A stretch of DNA of 64,000 bases from Pseudoxanthomonas indica (GCF_900167565.1 NZ_FUZV01000001.1:434001-498000), one strand, 5' to 3'; numbered from the stretch's first letter, positions 46,910 to 56,085 are shown. The notes: a model not told the origin generated them from the letters alone. Made by a program: numbers and translations.

Positions 46910-47995
46910 TCAACCTGTGCGCAACCTTGATGCATAGCTGAACATCTCCGGCACCGCCACCATCGCCTCGAACCATTCGCGGTCCATCTGCCGTTCCACT
47001 GGCAGGCGTGGCAGCGAGTACAGGGTCTTGGCTTCCACCGCCCGTGTACCGGCCATGTAACTGCAGGCCATGCGGTAACCGGCCGCCTGCACCGCATCGA
47101 TGGTCTGGCCGTCAAAGGCGTCCGGGCCGCCGACGGGGTAAGACAACACGGCCACTGGCGCGCCCAGCTCGCGCTCCAGGGTTTGCTTGGAGCCCTGTAC
47201 TTCGGCCCGCATGTGATCGTTGGAGAGCTTGGCCAGCATGCGGTGATCCACGCCGTGCGAGCCAATCTCCATGCCGTCGCGATGCATCTCGCGCAGCTGG
47301 TCCCAGGTCATCGGCTTGCAATCGGGGTGGCCCTTCTCGCGCGGCAGATTCCACTCCTGCTCCAGTCGCGCAATCAGCGCGCTCTGGCCGTCATCGTCCA
47401 GCGACTTCAGACGGTCCAGCAATTCGGAGGCCTGCGCGCGGCGCGCAATCAAATTGTCGCCCAGCTTCCAGTCCACGCCCAGCTCCGGCGCCTGCAGGCG
47501 GCTGGCGGCGGTCGAACAGACCATGTGCACCAGCCAGTCGTAGGCATAGGGCCGGCCGGAATCGATATGCCCGGTGGAGACGAAGAACATCGCCGACATG
47601 CCCAGATCGCGCAGGATCGGGAACGCCACGCGGTAGTTGTCGTCGTAGCCGTCATCGAAGGTCACCAGCACCGCGCCCTTGGGCACGCGCTTGCCGCGAT
47701 CCAGATAGTCCAGCACCTGGGCAAATGTCATCGGCACGAAATGCCGCTTCAGATAGCTCATCTGCTCGCGGAAGGCCTCGCCCGAGGCGCTGATTAGTTC
47801 GGTGTCGAAGCTGAAACCGCTCGGGTCGGCCGATTCCAGCACCCGGTGATAGGCCAGCACCCGCACGTCGTCGCGTGAGCCCAGGCGCATGTGACGCAGC
47901 AATGGCAACACGCCGGCACGGTGACACCATCGGGCCAGGACTTGCCTGCGGCCCGCGCGTTCCATTGCCTGTGTCGATGATCCCCTGTTCTTCAT
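46910..47995 (-). CDS. Polysaccharide deacetylase family protein
   Basis: A 361-residue CE4-type protein. VRVLAYHRVLES, VLVTFDDGYDDNYRVAFPIL and EIGSHGVDHRMLAKLS give the metal Asp and the HxxxH pair. A helical insert of about 95 residues between the first motifs is longer than usual. PVAVLSYPVGGPDAFDGQ follows. The start is taken at 47995 (MKNRGSSTQAMERAG); ATG 47965 is a credible alternative, and a longer reading is unlikely. First gene of the leftward assembly operon. No signal peptide is evident. Confidence 0.88.
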   Translation of the reverse strand: MKNRGSSTQAMERAGRRQVLARWCHRAGVLPLLRHMRLGSRDDVRVLAYHRVLESADPSGFSFDTELISASGEAFREQMSYLKRHFVPMTFAQVLDYLDRGKRVPKGAVLVTFDDGYDDNYRVAFPILRDLGMSAMFFVSTGHIDSGRPYAYDWLVHMVCSTAASRLQAPELGVDWKLGDNLIARRAQASELLDRLKSLDDDGQSALIARLEQEWNLPREKGHPDCKPMTWDQLREMHRDGMEIGSHGVDHRMLAKLSNDHMRAEVQGSKQTLERELGAPVAVLSYPVGGPDAFDGQTIDAVQAAGYRMACSYMAGTRAVEAKTLYSLPRLPVERQMDREWFEAMVAVPEMFSYASRLRTG

Positions 47996-48249
47996 CTTCG
48001 CATCCGGCAATCGTTGCCTGATGCCTCCTATACGCAAGACAGGGGGCGAACCGGTCATAGGCGCCCCGGCTGGCCGGGTCTGCGTCGGATCGTTCGCATC
48101 ACGGCAGGTCTGGCTACCGCTCTTCCGGGCGCAGCGGGCAGACCGACTGGCGGAGTGGCGCGGTCGCGGTAAACCTCTAACCTCCACGCGCCGTCGCCAT
48201 GAGTCCGCCCGCAGCACACGGGTTGGGCCCCGATACCGCGGAAAACGCC

Positions 48250-48696
48250 ATGAATCCTGCACTGCAAGCCCTTTCGCTGCCGGCCCTTGCCCTGGCCCTG
48301 ATCGCACCGGCCTCAGCCTCGCGCGCCTGCACTATCAGCGTGGTGGATGTGGGCCTGGTCACCACCGTGACAGTGACCGCCGCTACCGACGAAGACTGCC
48401 GCTGGGACGACAACAATCCCAACAACGCCCGCCTGCTGAGCGTGGTCGGCGCGGTCGTGCCCAATTTGCTGGCGGGCTATTCGGCGGACTTTCAGGCCGC
48501 TTCCACTCACAAGGTGGGTGAAAAATGGCAGCTTCGCCTGGCGAGATGCAGTGTGTTCAACATCCCGGGCTGCGCCGGCGAGGCTTCCCTGGTGGCAGAG
48601 GATTCATACGGCCCAAACTATCGCGACTGCTGGTCCGAAAACGAACAAGCCCTGTCCTCGACCAATGTCTGCGTTTTTGAGCGGGTGGTGCCCTGA
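48250..48696 (+). CDS. Small secreted cysteine-containing protein, unrecognised
   Basis: A 148-residue protein with a signal peptide (MNPALQALSLPALALALIAP, then ASASRA). The mature part contains about six cysteines, probably forming disulfides: ACTISV, DEDCRWDDN, RCSVFNIPGC, RDCWSEN and NVCVFERVVP. No family recognised. It lies alone between the divergent deacetylase gene and the J-domain gene. Codon use fits the neighbours, so a real gene is likely. A link to the polysaccharide locus is only by position. Confidence 0.65.
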   Translation: MNPALQALSLPALALALIAPASASRACTISVVDVGLVTTVTVTAATDEDCRWDDNNPNNARLLSVVGAVVPNLLAGYSADFQAASTHKVGEKWQLRLARCSVFNIPGCAGEASLVAEDSYGPNYRDCWSENEQALSSTNVCVFERVVP

Positions 48697-48815
48697 CCCG
48701 GTTGAACGAGGGTGATTGACTCGCTCGACCCGCTGGCCGCTTCCAGCCGCTGTTCACGTCTCTGAAGGTATCGACCGCCGCGCACGCGTGCGGAGGCGGC
48801 CAGGGGCGGGTTTGC

Positions 48816-49580
48816 ATGTCGGACGACACCGACTTCATTGCTTTGTACAAGGAGCTGGGCCTGAGCGCGCAATGCGATCTGGCCGAGTTCAAGCGCGCGT
48901 ATCGCAAACGCGTGACCCAGCTGCATCCGGACCACCAGGGCCAGGATGGCGACATGCCGCGGCTGCAACGGCTCAACCGGATGTATGACGCCGCGCTGGA
49001 TTTCCACCGCGAACATGCTCGCCTGCCCGGCGCCGCACCGGCGCGGCCGGCCCCGCGCCCGCCGGGCACCCCGGCCCACCCCGGTGCTGACCTCGACGAC
49101 GAGGGCAACTTCGATCCCGGCAATGACACGCTCGCCGAAAGCGGGCTCGCCGAAAGCGGGCTGGCCTTCGCCAGCGACGAGCGCGGCTCGGCGATCATCG
49201 ACGAAGCCCCACCGGTGACCGGAAAACCGCGTTCTCGCCGTTACATCATGCTGATGGTGCTGGCAGTGCTGCTGCTGTACTGGTGGGGCGCGCAGAAGAC
49301 GGCCAACCCCTCGCTGGATCCGGAAGGGCCCGGCGATGCGGTCAATCCGGGCCTGGGCGCGCCCACGCTGGCCAGGGAAGTGGTGGTGGGCATGGACGAG
49401 GCGCAGGTACGCCGCATCCTGGGCGCACCGATCGGCGTCCACGATGGTCGCTGGGACTACGGCCCTTCGTGGGTGCAGTTCCAGTGTGGCCAAGTGGTGG
49501 GCTGGTACAGCTCGCCCCTGCACAAGTTGCAGGTGGACGAGGCCAGCCTGCGTACCGGCGCCGCCGCACCGCATTGCTAG
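48816..49580 (+). CDS. J-domain protein with membrane helix and SmpA/OmlA-like tail
   Basis: A 254-residue protein. The N-terminal J domain (about 5-66) has the HPD motif at 37-39 in RVTQLHPDHQGQD, so it should stimulate a DnaK partner. An Ala/Pro-rich linker with a tandem duplication (LAESGLAESGLA) leads to one membrane helix (about 143-158). The exported-side tail contains VVVGMDEAQVRRILGAPIG and a W-rich end resembling the SmpA/OmlA (BamE-like) fold. This domain mix is unusual. Starts after a CAGGGGCGGG ribosome site. Confidence 0.8.
   Translation: MSDDTDFIALYKELGLSAQCDLAEFKRAYRKRVTQLHPDHQGQDGDMPRLQRLNRMYDAALDFHREHARLPGAAPARPAPRPPGTPAHPGADLDDEGNFDPGNDTLAESGLAESGLAFASDERGSAIIDEAPPVTGKPRSRRYIMLMVLAVLLLYWWGAQKTANPSLDPEGPGDAVNPGLGAPTLAREVVVGMDEAQVRRILGAPIGVHDGRWDYGPSWVQFQCGQVVGWYSSPLHKLQVDEASLRTGAAAPHC
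49131..49160 (+). repeat. Perfect 15-bp tandem duplication inside the J-domain gene
   Basis: CTCGCCGAAAGCGGG occurs twice head to tail, in frame, producing the LAESGLAESG linker. In-frame length variation between strains is to be expected. Confidence 0.9.
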
Positions 49581-49627
49581 ACCGCTGCATGCATCACGAC
49601 GGTACGTTTCAATACAGGGGAAACACC

Positions 49628-50239
49628 ATGTTTGCTGGCACCGCCGGACTGCTCCGCAAAGCGCAGCGCCGACTCTGGATGAAGTACGCCCTGCGTGGCG
49701 TAGGCGGCAGCGACAACCATGCGCGGCTGGATCTTGCGTATACGGTGGAAGACCCCTGGAACATGGCCTCGGCCATGGAGCGCGCGCGCTTCGAAGCCAC
49801 CAACGCGGTCATCGAAAAAGCCTTTGGCCGGGTCGGCTCGGTGCTGGAAATCGGCTGTGGCGAAGGCCACCAGACCGAGTGGCTGGCCAAACTCAGCGAC
49901 GAACAATACGGACTGGATGTCAGCGCGCAGGCGGTGGAGCGCGCGCGCCAGCGCCTGCCCGATGCGCACTTTGCCGCCGCCGATCTGTTTCACCAGCCCT
50001 GGGGCGACCAGCAGCACCGCTTCGATCTGGTCACCGCCTGCGAAGTGCTCTATTACCTCAGCGATCCCGCCGCCACCCTCGCGCGCATGCGCCACCTGGG
50101 CCGCAACGGGCTGGTGACCTTCTTCGCGCCGGCCTGCGGCCGCGTCGGCCCGCACCTGGATGCGGTGCCCGGCCTGCACAAGGAATGGATCTACCACGGC
50201 GGCACCGCCTGGTTGATCGGATGGTGGCGCGATGCCTGA
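49628..50239 (+). CDS. SAM-dependent methyltransferase (NodS-like class I)
   Basis: A 203-residue class I methyltransferase. VLEIGCGEGHQTEWLAKL binds SAM, DVSAQAVERARQRLPDAHF is motif II/III, and FDLVTACEVLYYLSDPAATL resembles the NodS family of sugar N-methyltransferases. The start is ATG 49628 behind CAGGGGAAACACC. It overlaps the following glycosyltransferase by 8 bases, which suggests a role in methylating a sugar of the polymer or its precursor; this is inference. Confidence 0.87.
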   Translation: MFAGTAGLLRKAQRRLWMKYALRGVGGSDNHARLDLAYTVEDPWNMASAMERARFEATNAVIEKAFGRVGSVLEIGCGEGHQTEWLAKLSDEQYGLDVSAQAVERARQRLPDAHFAAADLFHQPWGDQQHRFDLVTACEVLYYLSDPAATLARMRHLGRNGLVTFFAPACGRVGPHLDAVPGLHKEWIYHGGTAWLIGWWRDA

Positions 50240-51428
50240 GTCCCACGCGCTCGACGGTTTGGGCGTGGTGTATTTCGGCAATGACTGGAATGCGGAAAAC
50301 CGCACCAGCAGCCACCATATCGCCACCCGCCTGGCCGGCCACCTGCCGCTGCTCTACGTGGACTCGCCCGGCATGCGCGCGCCCACCGCCTCCGGCCGCG
50401 ACTTCAAGAAAGCCTTCCGCAAGCTGGCCGCCGCGGTGCGCAAGCCCGAACCGATCCGCCCCGGCTTCTGGCGCTGCACCGTGCCGCAACTGCCATTCCG
50501 CCGCCTGCCCGGCGTGGACGCGTTCAACCGCGCGTTCGGCCGCTGGGCCGTGCGCCGGGCCATGCGCGCCATCGGCATGCGCAAGCGCATCTCCTGGTTC
50601 GTGGTGCCGCATCCGGGTTTCCTGGCCCAGCGCCTGGGCGAAGATCTGTGCGTGTACTACTGCATCGACGACTACGCCGCCCACCCGGGCGTGGATGCCG
50701 AATTGATTGGCCGGCGCGATGACGATCTCAGCCGCGCCGCCGATCTGCAGTTCGTCGCCCCGCCCGCTTTGCTGGAAGGCAAGCAGGCGATCAATCCGAA
50801 CACCCACTACTCGCCGCATGGCGTGGACGTGTCGCTGTTCCGCCAGGCCAATGACCCTGCCACGCCCGTGCCGGCGGCCGCGCAGGATCTGCCCGGCCCG
50901 GTGATCGGCTTCATCGGCTCGGTGCACGAATGGATTGATCTGGAACTGATCGCCTGGCTGGCGCGCGAACGCCCGCAGTGGACCTTCCTGCTGGTCGGCC
51001 ATGCCGCCGCCGATGTCGCGGATCTGCGCAGCCTGGCCAACGTGCGCCTGGTCGGCGCCCAGCCCTACCCCACGCTGCCGCAATGGGCCAAGGCCTTCGA
51101 CGCGGCGATCATTCCGTACAAGCTCAATCGCCAGGTGGCCAACGCCAACCCGCTCAAGCTGCGCGAATACCTGGCCACCGGCAAGCCGGTGGTGAGCGTG
51201 TACAACCCGGAAATCGCCAAGTTCGCGCAATGGGTGCGCATTGCCGAAGGCCGCGAGCAATTCCTGGCCGAACTGGAACAGGCACTGGCGCAAGACAGCC
51301 CGCAAGCCGCCGCCGATCGCATCGCCGCGGTGGCTGATCAAACCTGGGACAGCCGCGTCGACAGCGTGCTGGCCACCGTGACGCAGGCGCTGGACCAGCG
51401 CCGCTCCGCCTCTCCGAAAAATTCCTGA
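50232..51428 (+). CDS. GT-B glycosyltransferase (TuaH-like)
   Basis: A 398-residue glycosyltransferase of GT-B fold. GLGVVYFGNDWNAENRTSSH and VYYCIDDYAAHPGVDAE belong to the N-terminal domain, typical of the TuaH/GT1-like group. GPVIGFIGSVHEWIDLELIA and NPLKLREYLATGKPVVSVYN form the donor domain. Overlaps the methyltransferase by 8 bases and precedes the fusion gene by 3 bp. Donor and acceptor unknown. Confidence 0.88.
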   Translation: MPESHALDGLGVVYFGNDWNAENRTSSHHIATRLAGHLPLLYVDSPGMRAPTASGRDFKKAFRKLAAAVRKPEPIRPGFWRCTVPQLPFRRLPGVDAFNRAFGRWAVRRAMRAIGMRKRISWFVVPHPGFLAQRLGEDLCVYYCIDDYAAHPGVDAELIGRRDDDLSRAADLQFVAPPALLEGKQAINPNTHYSPHGVDVSLFRQANDPATPVPAAAQDLPGPVIGFIGSVHEWIDLELIAWLARERPQWTFLLVGHAAADVADLRSLANVRLVGAQPYPTLPQWAKAFDAAIIPYKLNRQVANANPLKLREYLATGKPVVSVYNPEIAKFAQWVRIAEGREQFLAELEQALAQDSPQAAADRIAAVADQTWDSRVDSVLATVTQALDQRRSASPKNS

Positions 51429-51431
51429 CCT

Positions 51432-53510
51432 ATGTTGAACGCCTCCATGAGTTCCGAATCCTCCCTGCGCCTGCGCGTCGCCCTGGTGGGCGCCGGCTAC
51501 GTCGCCACCCATCACCTGGCCGCGCTCAAACGGCTGGACTTCGTCGACGTGGTCGGCATCTGCGACAACAACCTGGCCGCTGCGCAGGCACTGGCCGATC
51601 GCTTCGGCGTGCCGCGCGTCACCGCCACTCTGGCCGAACTGGCCGAGACCAGGCCGCAGGCGGTGTATGTGCTGACCCCGCCGTCCTCGCATCCGGCCAT
51701 CACCCTGGCCGCGCTCGACATGGGCGCGCATGTGCTGGTGGAAAAGCCGATGGCCGACAGCGTGGAAGACTGCGAGGCGATGATCGCCCGCGCCCGCGCC
51801 ACCGGCCGCCTGCTCGGCGTCAATCACTCGGATCTGTTCGACCCGGTGTTGATGCAGGCGCTCGACGCCGTGCGCGAAGGCCGCATCGGCGAGGTGCTGT
51901 CGGTCGACATCATCCGCAATTCCGAATATCCGCCCTACGCCGGTGGTCCGCTGCCGGGTTCGGTCACCCAGGGTTCGTATCCGTTCCGCGATCTGGGCGT
52001 GCATGGCCTGTACACCATCGAAGCCTTCCTGGGCCCGGTGCGCCAGCTGGACGTGGATTTCCAGAACCACGGCGGCGATCCCAACCTGCACTTCGACGAG
52101 TGGCAGGCGCGCGCGCAGAGCGAGCGCGGCGTCGGCCGCCTGCTGCTGTCGTGGAATGCGCGGCCGATGGAGAACCGCGTGTTCGTGCGCGGCACCCGTG
52201 GCACGATTGAAGTGGATCGCTTCCTGCAGACCTGCCGCATCCACGGCGTGCTGCCCGGTCCCAAGTTCATCGGCATCATGCTCAACAGCTGGTTCAGCGC
52301 GATCAAGGACGTGGTGCGCATTCCCTGGAACGTGGTGCGCTTTGCCACCGGCATGCTCAAGCCTTCGCCGGGCATCCAGCACGGCGCGCAGGCCTTTGCC
52401 CGCGCCGCGCGCGATGGCGCCGCACCGCCGTTCAGCGGTGATGACGCCCTGCGCATCGCCCGCCTGCTCGACCCGGTGTGCCGCGAGCCGGATCGCCAGC
52501 GCCTGGCGCTGCTGGAAAGCCGCTATGAATCGCTGCCGCCGGCCGATGTGCTGGTGACCGGCGCGGCCGGCTTCCTCGGTCGCAAGCTGGTCGCGCGTCT
52601 GCGCGAACAGGGCCGCAGCGTGCGCGTGCTGGTGCGTCGCCCGGTCTCGGCTTACAGCCAGGACAGCGGCATCGTGCAGGTGATTGGCGATCTGGGCGAC
52701 CCGCGCATCGTCGCGCATGCCGTGCAAGGCGCGGGCGTGGTGTATCACGTCGGCGCGGCGATGAAGGGCGGCCCGCGCGATTTCGAGGCCGGCACGGTGT
52801 GGGGCACCCGCAACGTGGTCGAGGCCTGCCTCAAGCACAAGAGCACGCGCCTGATCTACGTCAGCTCGATGAGCGTGTTCGACCACGCCGGCCGCGACGA
52901 GCACGCCGTGCTCACCGAGAACTACACCTACGAACCGCACCCGGAATGGCGTGGCGCGTACACCCAGACCAAGCTGACCGCCGAAAAGACCGTGCTCGAC
53001 GCCATCCGCGAACACGACCTGCCGGCCGTGCTGCTGCGCCCGGGCCAGATTTTCGGCCCCGGTGCGGAAAAGGTGACGCCCAATGGCGTGATTGGCCTGG
53101 CCGGCCGCTGGGTCGCGGTCGGCAGTGGCGCACAGCGCCTGCCGCTGGTCTATATCGATGACGTGGTGGATGCGTTGCTACTCGCGGAAACCGCGGAAGG
53201 TGCACGCGGCCGCGTCTTCAACATCGTCGACACCTCGGCGGTGACCCAGGACGACTACCTGCTGCGCGCACAGGCCAAGCTGGGCAGCGAACTCAAGCGC
53301 CTGCGCGTGCCGACCTGGATGTTCATGGGCCTGGGCTGGGGCGTGGAGCTGCTGGGCAAGGTGCTCAAGCGCGACGTTCCCCTCACCCGCTACCGCGTGC
53401 GCTCGCTGCGCCCGCTGGCCAATTTCGACACCAGCGCCGCCCGCGAGCAGCTGGGCTGGAACCCGCGCGTCGGCGTGGAGCAAGGTTTGAAGACAACGTT
53501 TGGAAGGTAA
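51432..53510 (+). CDS. Gfo/Idh/MocA oxidoreductase fused to an SDR epimerase/dehydratase
   Basis: A 692-residue bifunctional protein. Residues 1 to about 365 are a Gfo/Idh/MocA oxidoreductase with the NAD-binding VALVGAGYVATHHLAALKRL and the conserved HVLVEKPMADSVEDCEAM (Lys-Pro of the family). From about residue 371 an extended SDR begins with [20 protein letters not shown]. It has VSSMSVFDHAG and the Tyr-x3-Lys site YTQTKLTAEKT, then VYIDDVVDALLLAETAEGAR-like substrate-loop sequence. The join is seamless, without stop or frameshift. Probably makes a modified nucleotide sugar by oxidation/reduction plus epimerisation or reduction. Start may also be ATG 51447. Confidence 0.9.
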   Translation: MLNASMSSESSLRLRVALVGAGYVATHHLAALKRLDFVDVVGICDNNLAAAQALADRFGVPRVTATLAELAETRPQAVYVLTPPSSHPAITLAALDMGAHVLVEKPMADSVEDCEAMIARARATGRLLGVNHSDLFDPVLMQALDAVREGRIGEVLSVDIIRNSEYPPYAGGPLPGSVTQGSYPFRDLGVHGLYTIEAFLGPVRQLDVDFQNHGGDPNLHFDEWQARAQSERGVGRLLLSWNARPMENRVFVRGTRGTIEVDRFLQTCRIHGVLPGPKFIGIMLNSWFSAIKDVVRIPWNVVRFATGMLKPSPGIQHGAQAFARAARDGAAPPFSGDDALRIARLLDPVCREPDRQRLALLESRYESLPPADVLVTGAAGFLGRKLVARLREQGRSVRVLVRRPVSAYSQDSGIVQVIGDLGDPRIVAHAVQGAGVVYHVGAAMKGGPRDFEAGTVWGTRNVVEACLKHKSTRLIYVSSMSVFDHAGRDEHAVLTENYTYEPHPEWRGAYTQTKLTAEKTVLDAIREHDLPAVLLRPGQIFGPGAEKVTPNGVIGLAGRWVAVGSGAQRLPLVYIDDVVDALLLAETAEGARGRVFNIVDTSAVTQDDYLLRAQAKLGSELKRLRVPTWMFMGLGWGVELLGKVLKRDVPLTRYRVRSLRPLANFDTSAAREQLGWNPRVGVEQGLKTTFGR

Positions 53511-53617
53511 GTCGTAGTGAAATCAACGGGGGGAAGGCCGTCGCCCAAGGCACCGGCCAACGACAACGCACGTCCGCGACGCGCACCATCACGCCTCGCA
53601 CGGTCGAAGTTCCTGCC

Positions 53618-53641
53618 CCCTCTCCCGCTTGCGGGAGAGGG
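53618..53641. repeat. Dispersed GC hairpin of CCCTCTCCC type
   Basis: A perfect 11-bp stem CCCTCTCCCGC/GCGGGAGAGGG with a TT centre, followed by CTGGGGTGAGGG. This is a very common intergenic repeat in xanthomonads and other proteobacteria. It fills the middle of the 227-bp gap between the fusion gene and the first acyltransferase; no gene is seen there. Confidence 0.85.
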
Positions 53642-53737
53642 CTGGGGTGAGGGCGCTCTTCGCGCAATACTCGCCCCCCGACAACTTGGCATCGGACTTG
53701 CTACTAAACCAGCATCCCCCAGCATGAGTCCGGGTTG

Positions 53738-54862
53738 ATGCTCGCGCCCGTTTCCCCCAACGCCTACCAGGTGCGCCTGGATCCCTTGCCGGATCTGGAT
53801 GTGCTGCGCCTGCGCTGGCTGGAACTGCAGTCGCGCTCGCACGGCAGTTACTTCCAGAGCTGGGGCTGGATTGGACCCTGGTTGTCACTTATCTGCCCGC
53901 CGCCGATCGCCCGGCTGCTGTCGGTCTACCACGGCAAGCGGGTGGTCGGCCTGGGTATCGTCACCATCCGTCGCGGCTTCCTCGGCCTGGGCCCGCGCCA
54001 CCTGCGCCTGCACGAGATTGGCGACCCGGCGCTGGACAACCTGACCATCGAATACAACGGCCTGCTCACCGAGCAGGGCCGCGAGCGCGAAGTACTGGCC
54101 GCTGCCGTGGATCACCTGGCCAAGCACGACAAGCGCTGGCTGACCTTCTACGTGCCCGGCATCGACATCGACCAGGTGCCGATGGACCGCCTGCGCGAGC
54201 TGGGCGTGGGCATCCGCATGCGCCGCCGCGCCACCCACTATGTGGATCTGGCGGCGGTGCGCGAGACCGGCAGCGATTATGTGTCCAGCGTGCTCAGTCC
54301 GAAGGCGCGCGCCAGCGTGCGCCGCACCGCGCGCAAGCTGGTGGCCACCTATGGCGAACTGCAGCTGACGGTCGCCGCCGACACCCGCGAGCGCCAGGCC
54401 TTCTTCACACAGATGGCCGGCCTGCACGAGGCCTACTGGACCGGCGACGACGATGAACATGGCGCGTTCAATGATCCGCGCATCCTGCGTTTCCACGATC
54501 GCCTGATCGAGGAATCCAGCCACGAAGAAGGCGCGCAATTGATTCGCCTCACGGCCGGCGAGCGCGTGGTCGGCTACGTGTATGCGCTGGTCTGGCAGGG
54601 CGTGGTGTATTTCTACCAGGCCGGCATCGACTATCCGCGCTTCGGCCATTGCGGCAGCCCCGGGCTGCTGTTGTTGAGCGAAGTGATCCAGCGGGCCATG
54701 GACGATGGCCATGCACGCTTCGAACTGATGGCTGGCGAATCGGAGTACAAGCGCACCCTGGGCATGGCCGAGGGCAAGATGGCGTGGATGTCGCTGGACC
54801 GCCTGGGCTGGCGTTCGAGTCTGCGCGACACCCTGCGCCGGTTGCAGGGCAAGGGCGAGTGA
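53738..54862 (+). CDS. FemAB-like GNAT acyltransferase (Acetyltransf_6 type)
   Basis: A 374-residue protein of the BioF2/FemAB-like GNAT class with two tandem half-GNAT folds. SYFQSWGWIGPWLS near the N-terminus and VVGYVYALVWQGVVYFYQAG with FELMAGESEYKRTLGMAE near the C-terminus are characteristic. These proteins are common in EPS loci and probably transfer an acyl or aminoacyl group to the sugar. ATG 53738 is preferred to the adjoining TTG. The next gene, 4 bp on, encodes a protein of the same fold. Confidence 0.83.
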   Translation: MLAPVSPNAYQVRLDPLPDLDVLRLRWLELQSRSHGSYFQSWGWIGPWLSLICPPPIARLLSVYHGKRVVGLGIVTIRRGFLGLGPRHLRLHEIGDPALDNLTIEYNGLLTEQGREREVLAAAVDHLAKHDKRWLTFYVPGIDIDQVPMDRLRELGVGIRMRRRATHYVDLAAVRETGSDYVSSVLSPKARASVRRTARKLVATYGELQLTVAADTRERQAFFTQMAGLHEAYWTGDDDEHGAFNDPRILRFHDRLIEESSHEEGAQLIRLTAGERVVGYVYALVWQGVVYFYQAGIDYPRFGHCGSPGLLLLSEVIQRAMDDGHARFELMAGESEYKRTLGMAEGKMAWMSLDRLGWRSSLRDTLRRLQGKGE

Positions 54863-54866
54863 GCCG

Positions 54867-56036
54867 ATGAGCCTGCGCTTGCGCTGGCGATCGCTGGATG
54901 ATCTGTCCGCCGGCGAGATCGAGGCGTGGAGCCGGCTGGGGCGCGAAGGTTGCGGTTCGCCCAATCCGTTTGCGATGCCGGAATTCGTGCTGCCGGCGCG
55001 GCGGCACCTGCTCGGCGACCTGGAACTGCGCATCGCCTGGTTTGAGGATGCGTCGTCGAACGTCGTCGGCGTGGGCGTGTTCACCGAGCGCAAGGCCTCG
55101 TGGTTCGTGCCGATGCGGCATCTGCGCGATCTGCGCACGCCGTTTTCGTTCCGCTCCGGATTGCTGGCGGCGCGCGGGGCGGCGAATGCCGTGGCGCAGG
55201 CGCTGGTTGGGCAGTCGGACGTGGCGGCGATTGATTTGCGCAACCTGCCAGCCGGTGACGTGCTGGGTTCGGCGCTGCGCACCGCGGCAGCCGAACATGG
55301 TGGCGGCTGGCACCTGCGGCATTCGTTCGAGCGCCCGGTGTGGCGTATCGGCGACGACCGCCACGCCCTGCCCTGGCCCAAGGATCTGCAGCGGCGGCAG
55401 CGCAAGGCCGATGCCGAAGGTGGGTTGCAATCCGAGCTGTGCATTCCGGGCGCGGGTGACGCCAGCTATCTGCACGATGTCGAATGCGTGGACCATCTGT
55501 ACGGCCGGCCCGCTGCGGCCGAACCGGCCACGTCCACCGACGCCGGCCTGGACACCCTGCTCCACACCCACCTGCGCCTGGAACATGCCGGCTGGAAAGG
55601 CGATGCGGGCAGCTCGCTGCAATCCACGCCCGCGCATGCCGATTTCTTCCGCGAGATGATGCATGGCTTCGCCGACATCGGCGCCGCCGCGTTCATGCAG
55701 ACACGCTTGGGCGATGAAGTCATCGCCTCGTCCAGCAACCTGCTGCTCGGCGATACCGTCAACGCCTTCAAGATTGGCTGGAACCCCGACTACGCGCAGT
55801 ACAGCCCCGGGCGCATCAATGAAGTGGCGCTATGCGAAGCCGCATGCCGACAGTGGCCGGCGGTCAAGTGCTTCGACAGCCAGACCCAGGAAGGTGGCTA
55901 CCTCGCCAAACTGCTTCCGGACAAGCGCACGATGCTGAGTGGCACGCTGGCGTTGAATGCCACCGCACATCGGCGGATGCAGATCGCGCGCGCATGGCGC
56001 CCGGTGGCGTATCGGGTCAGCGACCCCGACCTGTAA
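54867..56036 (+). CDS. FemAB-like GNAT acyltransferase (second)
   Basis: A 389-residue protein resembling the preceding one in fold, though sequence similarity by eye is low. LGDEVIASSSNLLLGDTVNA and the late FKIGWNPDYAQYSPGRINEV and KCFDSQTQEGGYLAKLLPDK match the Acetyltransf_6 C-terminal half, including the substrate-binding Y-S-P-G. The pair is tightly linked (4 bp), suggesting successive or heteromeric action. End of the rightward unit; a REP hairpin follows at 56062. Confidence 0.8.
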   Translation: MSLRLRWRSLDDLSAGEIEAWSRLGREGCGSPNPFAMPEFVLPARRHLLGDLELRIAWFEDASSNVVGVGVFTERKASWFVPMRHLRDLRTPFSFRSGLLAARGAANAVAQALVGQSDVAAIDLRNLPAGDVLGSALRTAAAEHGGGWHLRHSFERPVWRIGDDRHALPWPKDLQRRQRKADAEGGLQSELCIPGAGDASYLHDVECVDHLYGRPAAAEPATSTDAGLDTLLHTHLRLEHAGWKGDAGSSLQSTPAHADFFREMMHGFADIGAAAFMQTRLGDEVIASSSNLLLGDTVNAFKIGWNPDYAQYSPGRINEVALCEAACRQWPAVKCFDSQTQEGGYLAKLLPDKRTMLSGTLALNATAHRRMQIARAWRPVAYRVSDPDL

Positions 56037-56061
56037 CCAACCGATTTCCTGTCCGCCTCAC

Positions 56062-56085
56062 TGTAGGAGGGGCTTCAGCCCCGAC
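56062..56085 (+). repeat. Simple REP hairpin
   Basis: TGTAGGAGGGGCTTCAGCCC followed by CGAC: the classic xanthomonad/pseudomonad REP with stem GGGGCT/AGCCCC around TC. It is the short form of the composite elements at 16736, 16876 and 22527. It could also end transcription of the acyltransferase pair. Confidence 0.9.

Noticed and set aside
26747..47995. Exosortase/PEP-CTERM (XrtA) polysaccharide system
   Set aside because: The OPX, chain-length and beta-barrel proteins resemble that class, but no exosortase, no PEP-CTERM protein and no XrtA-type deacetylase/DUF3473 gene is in the window.
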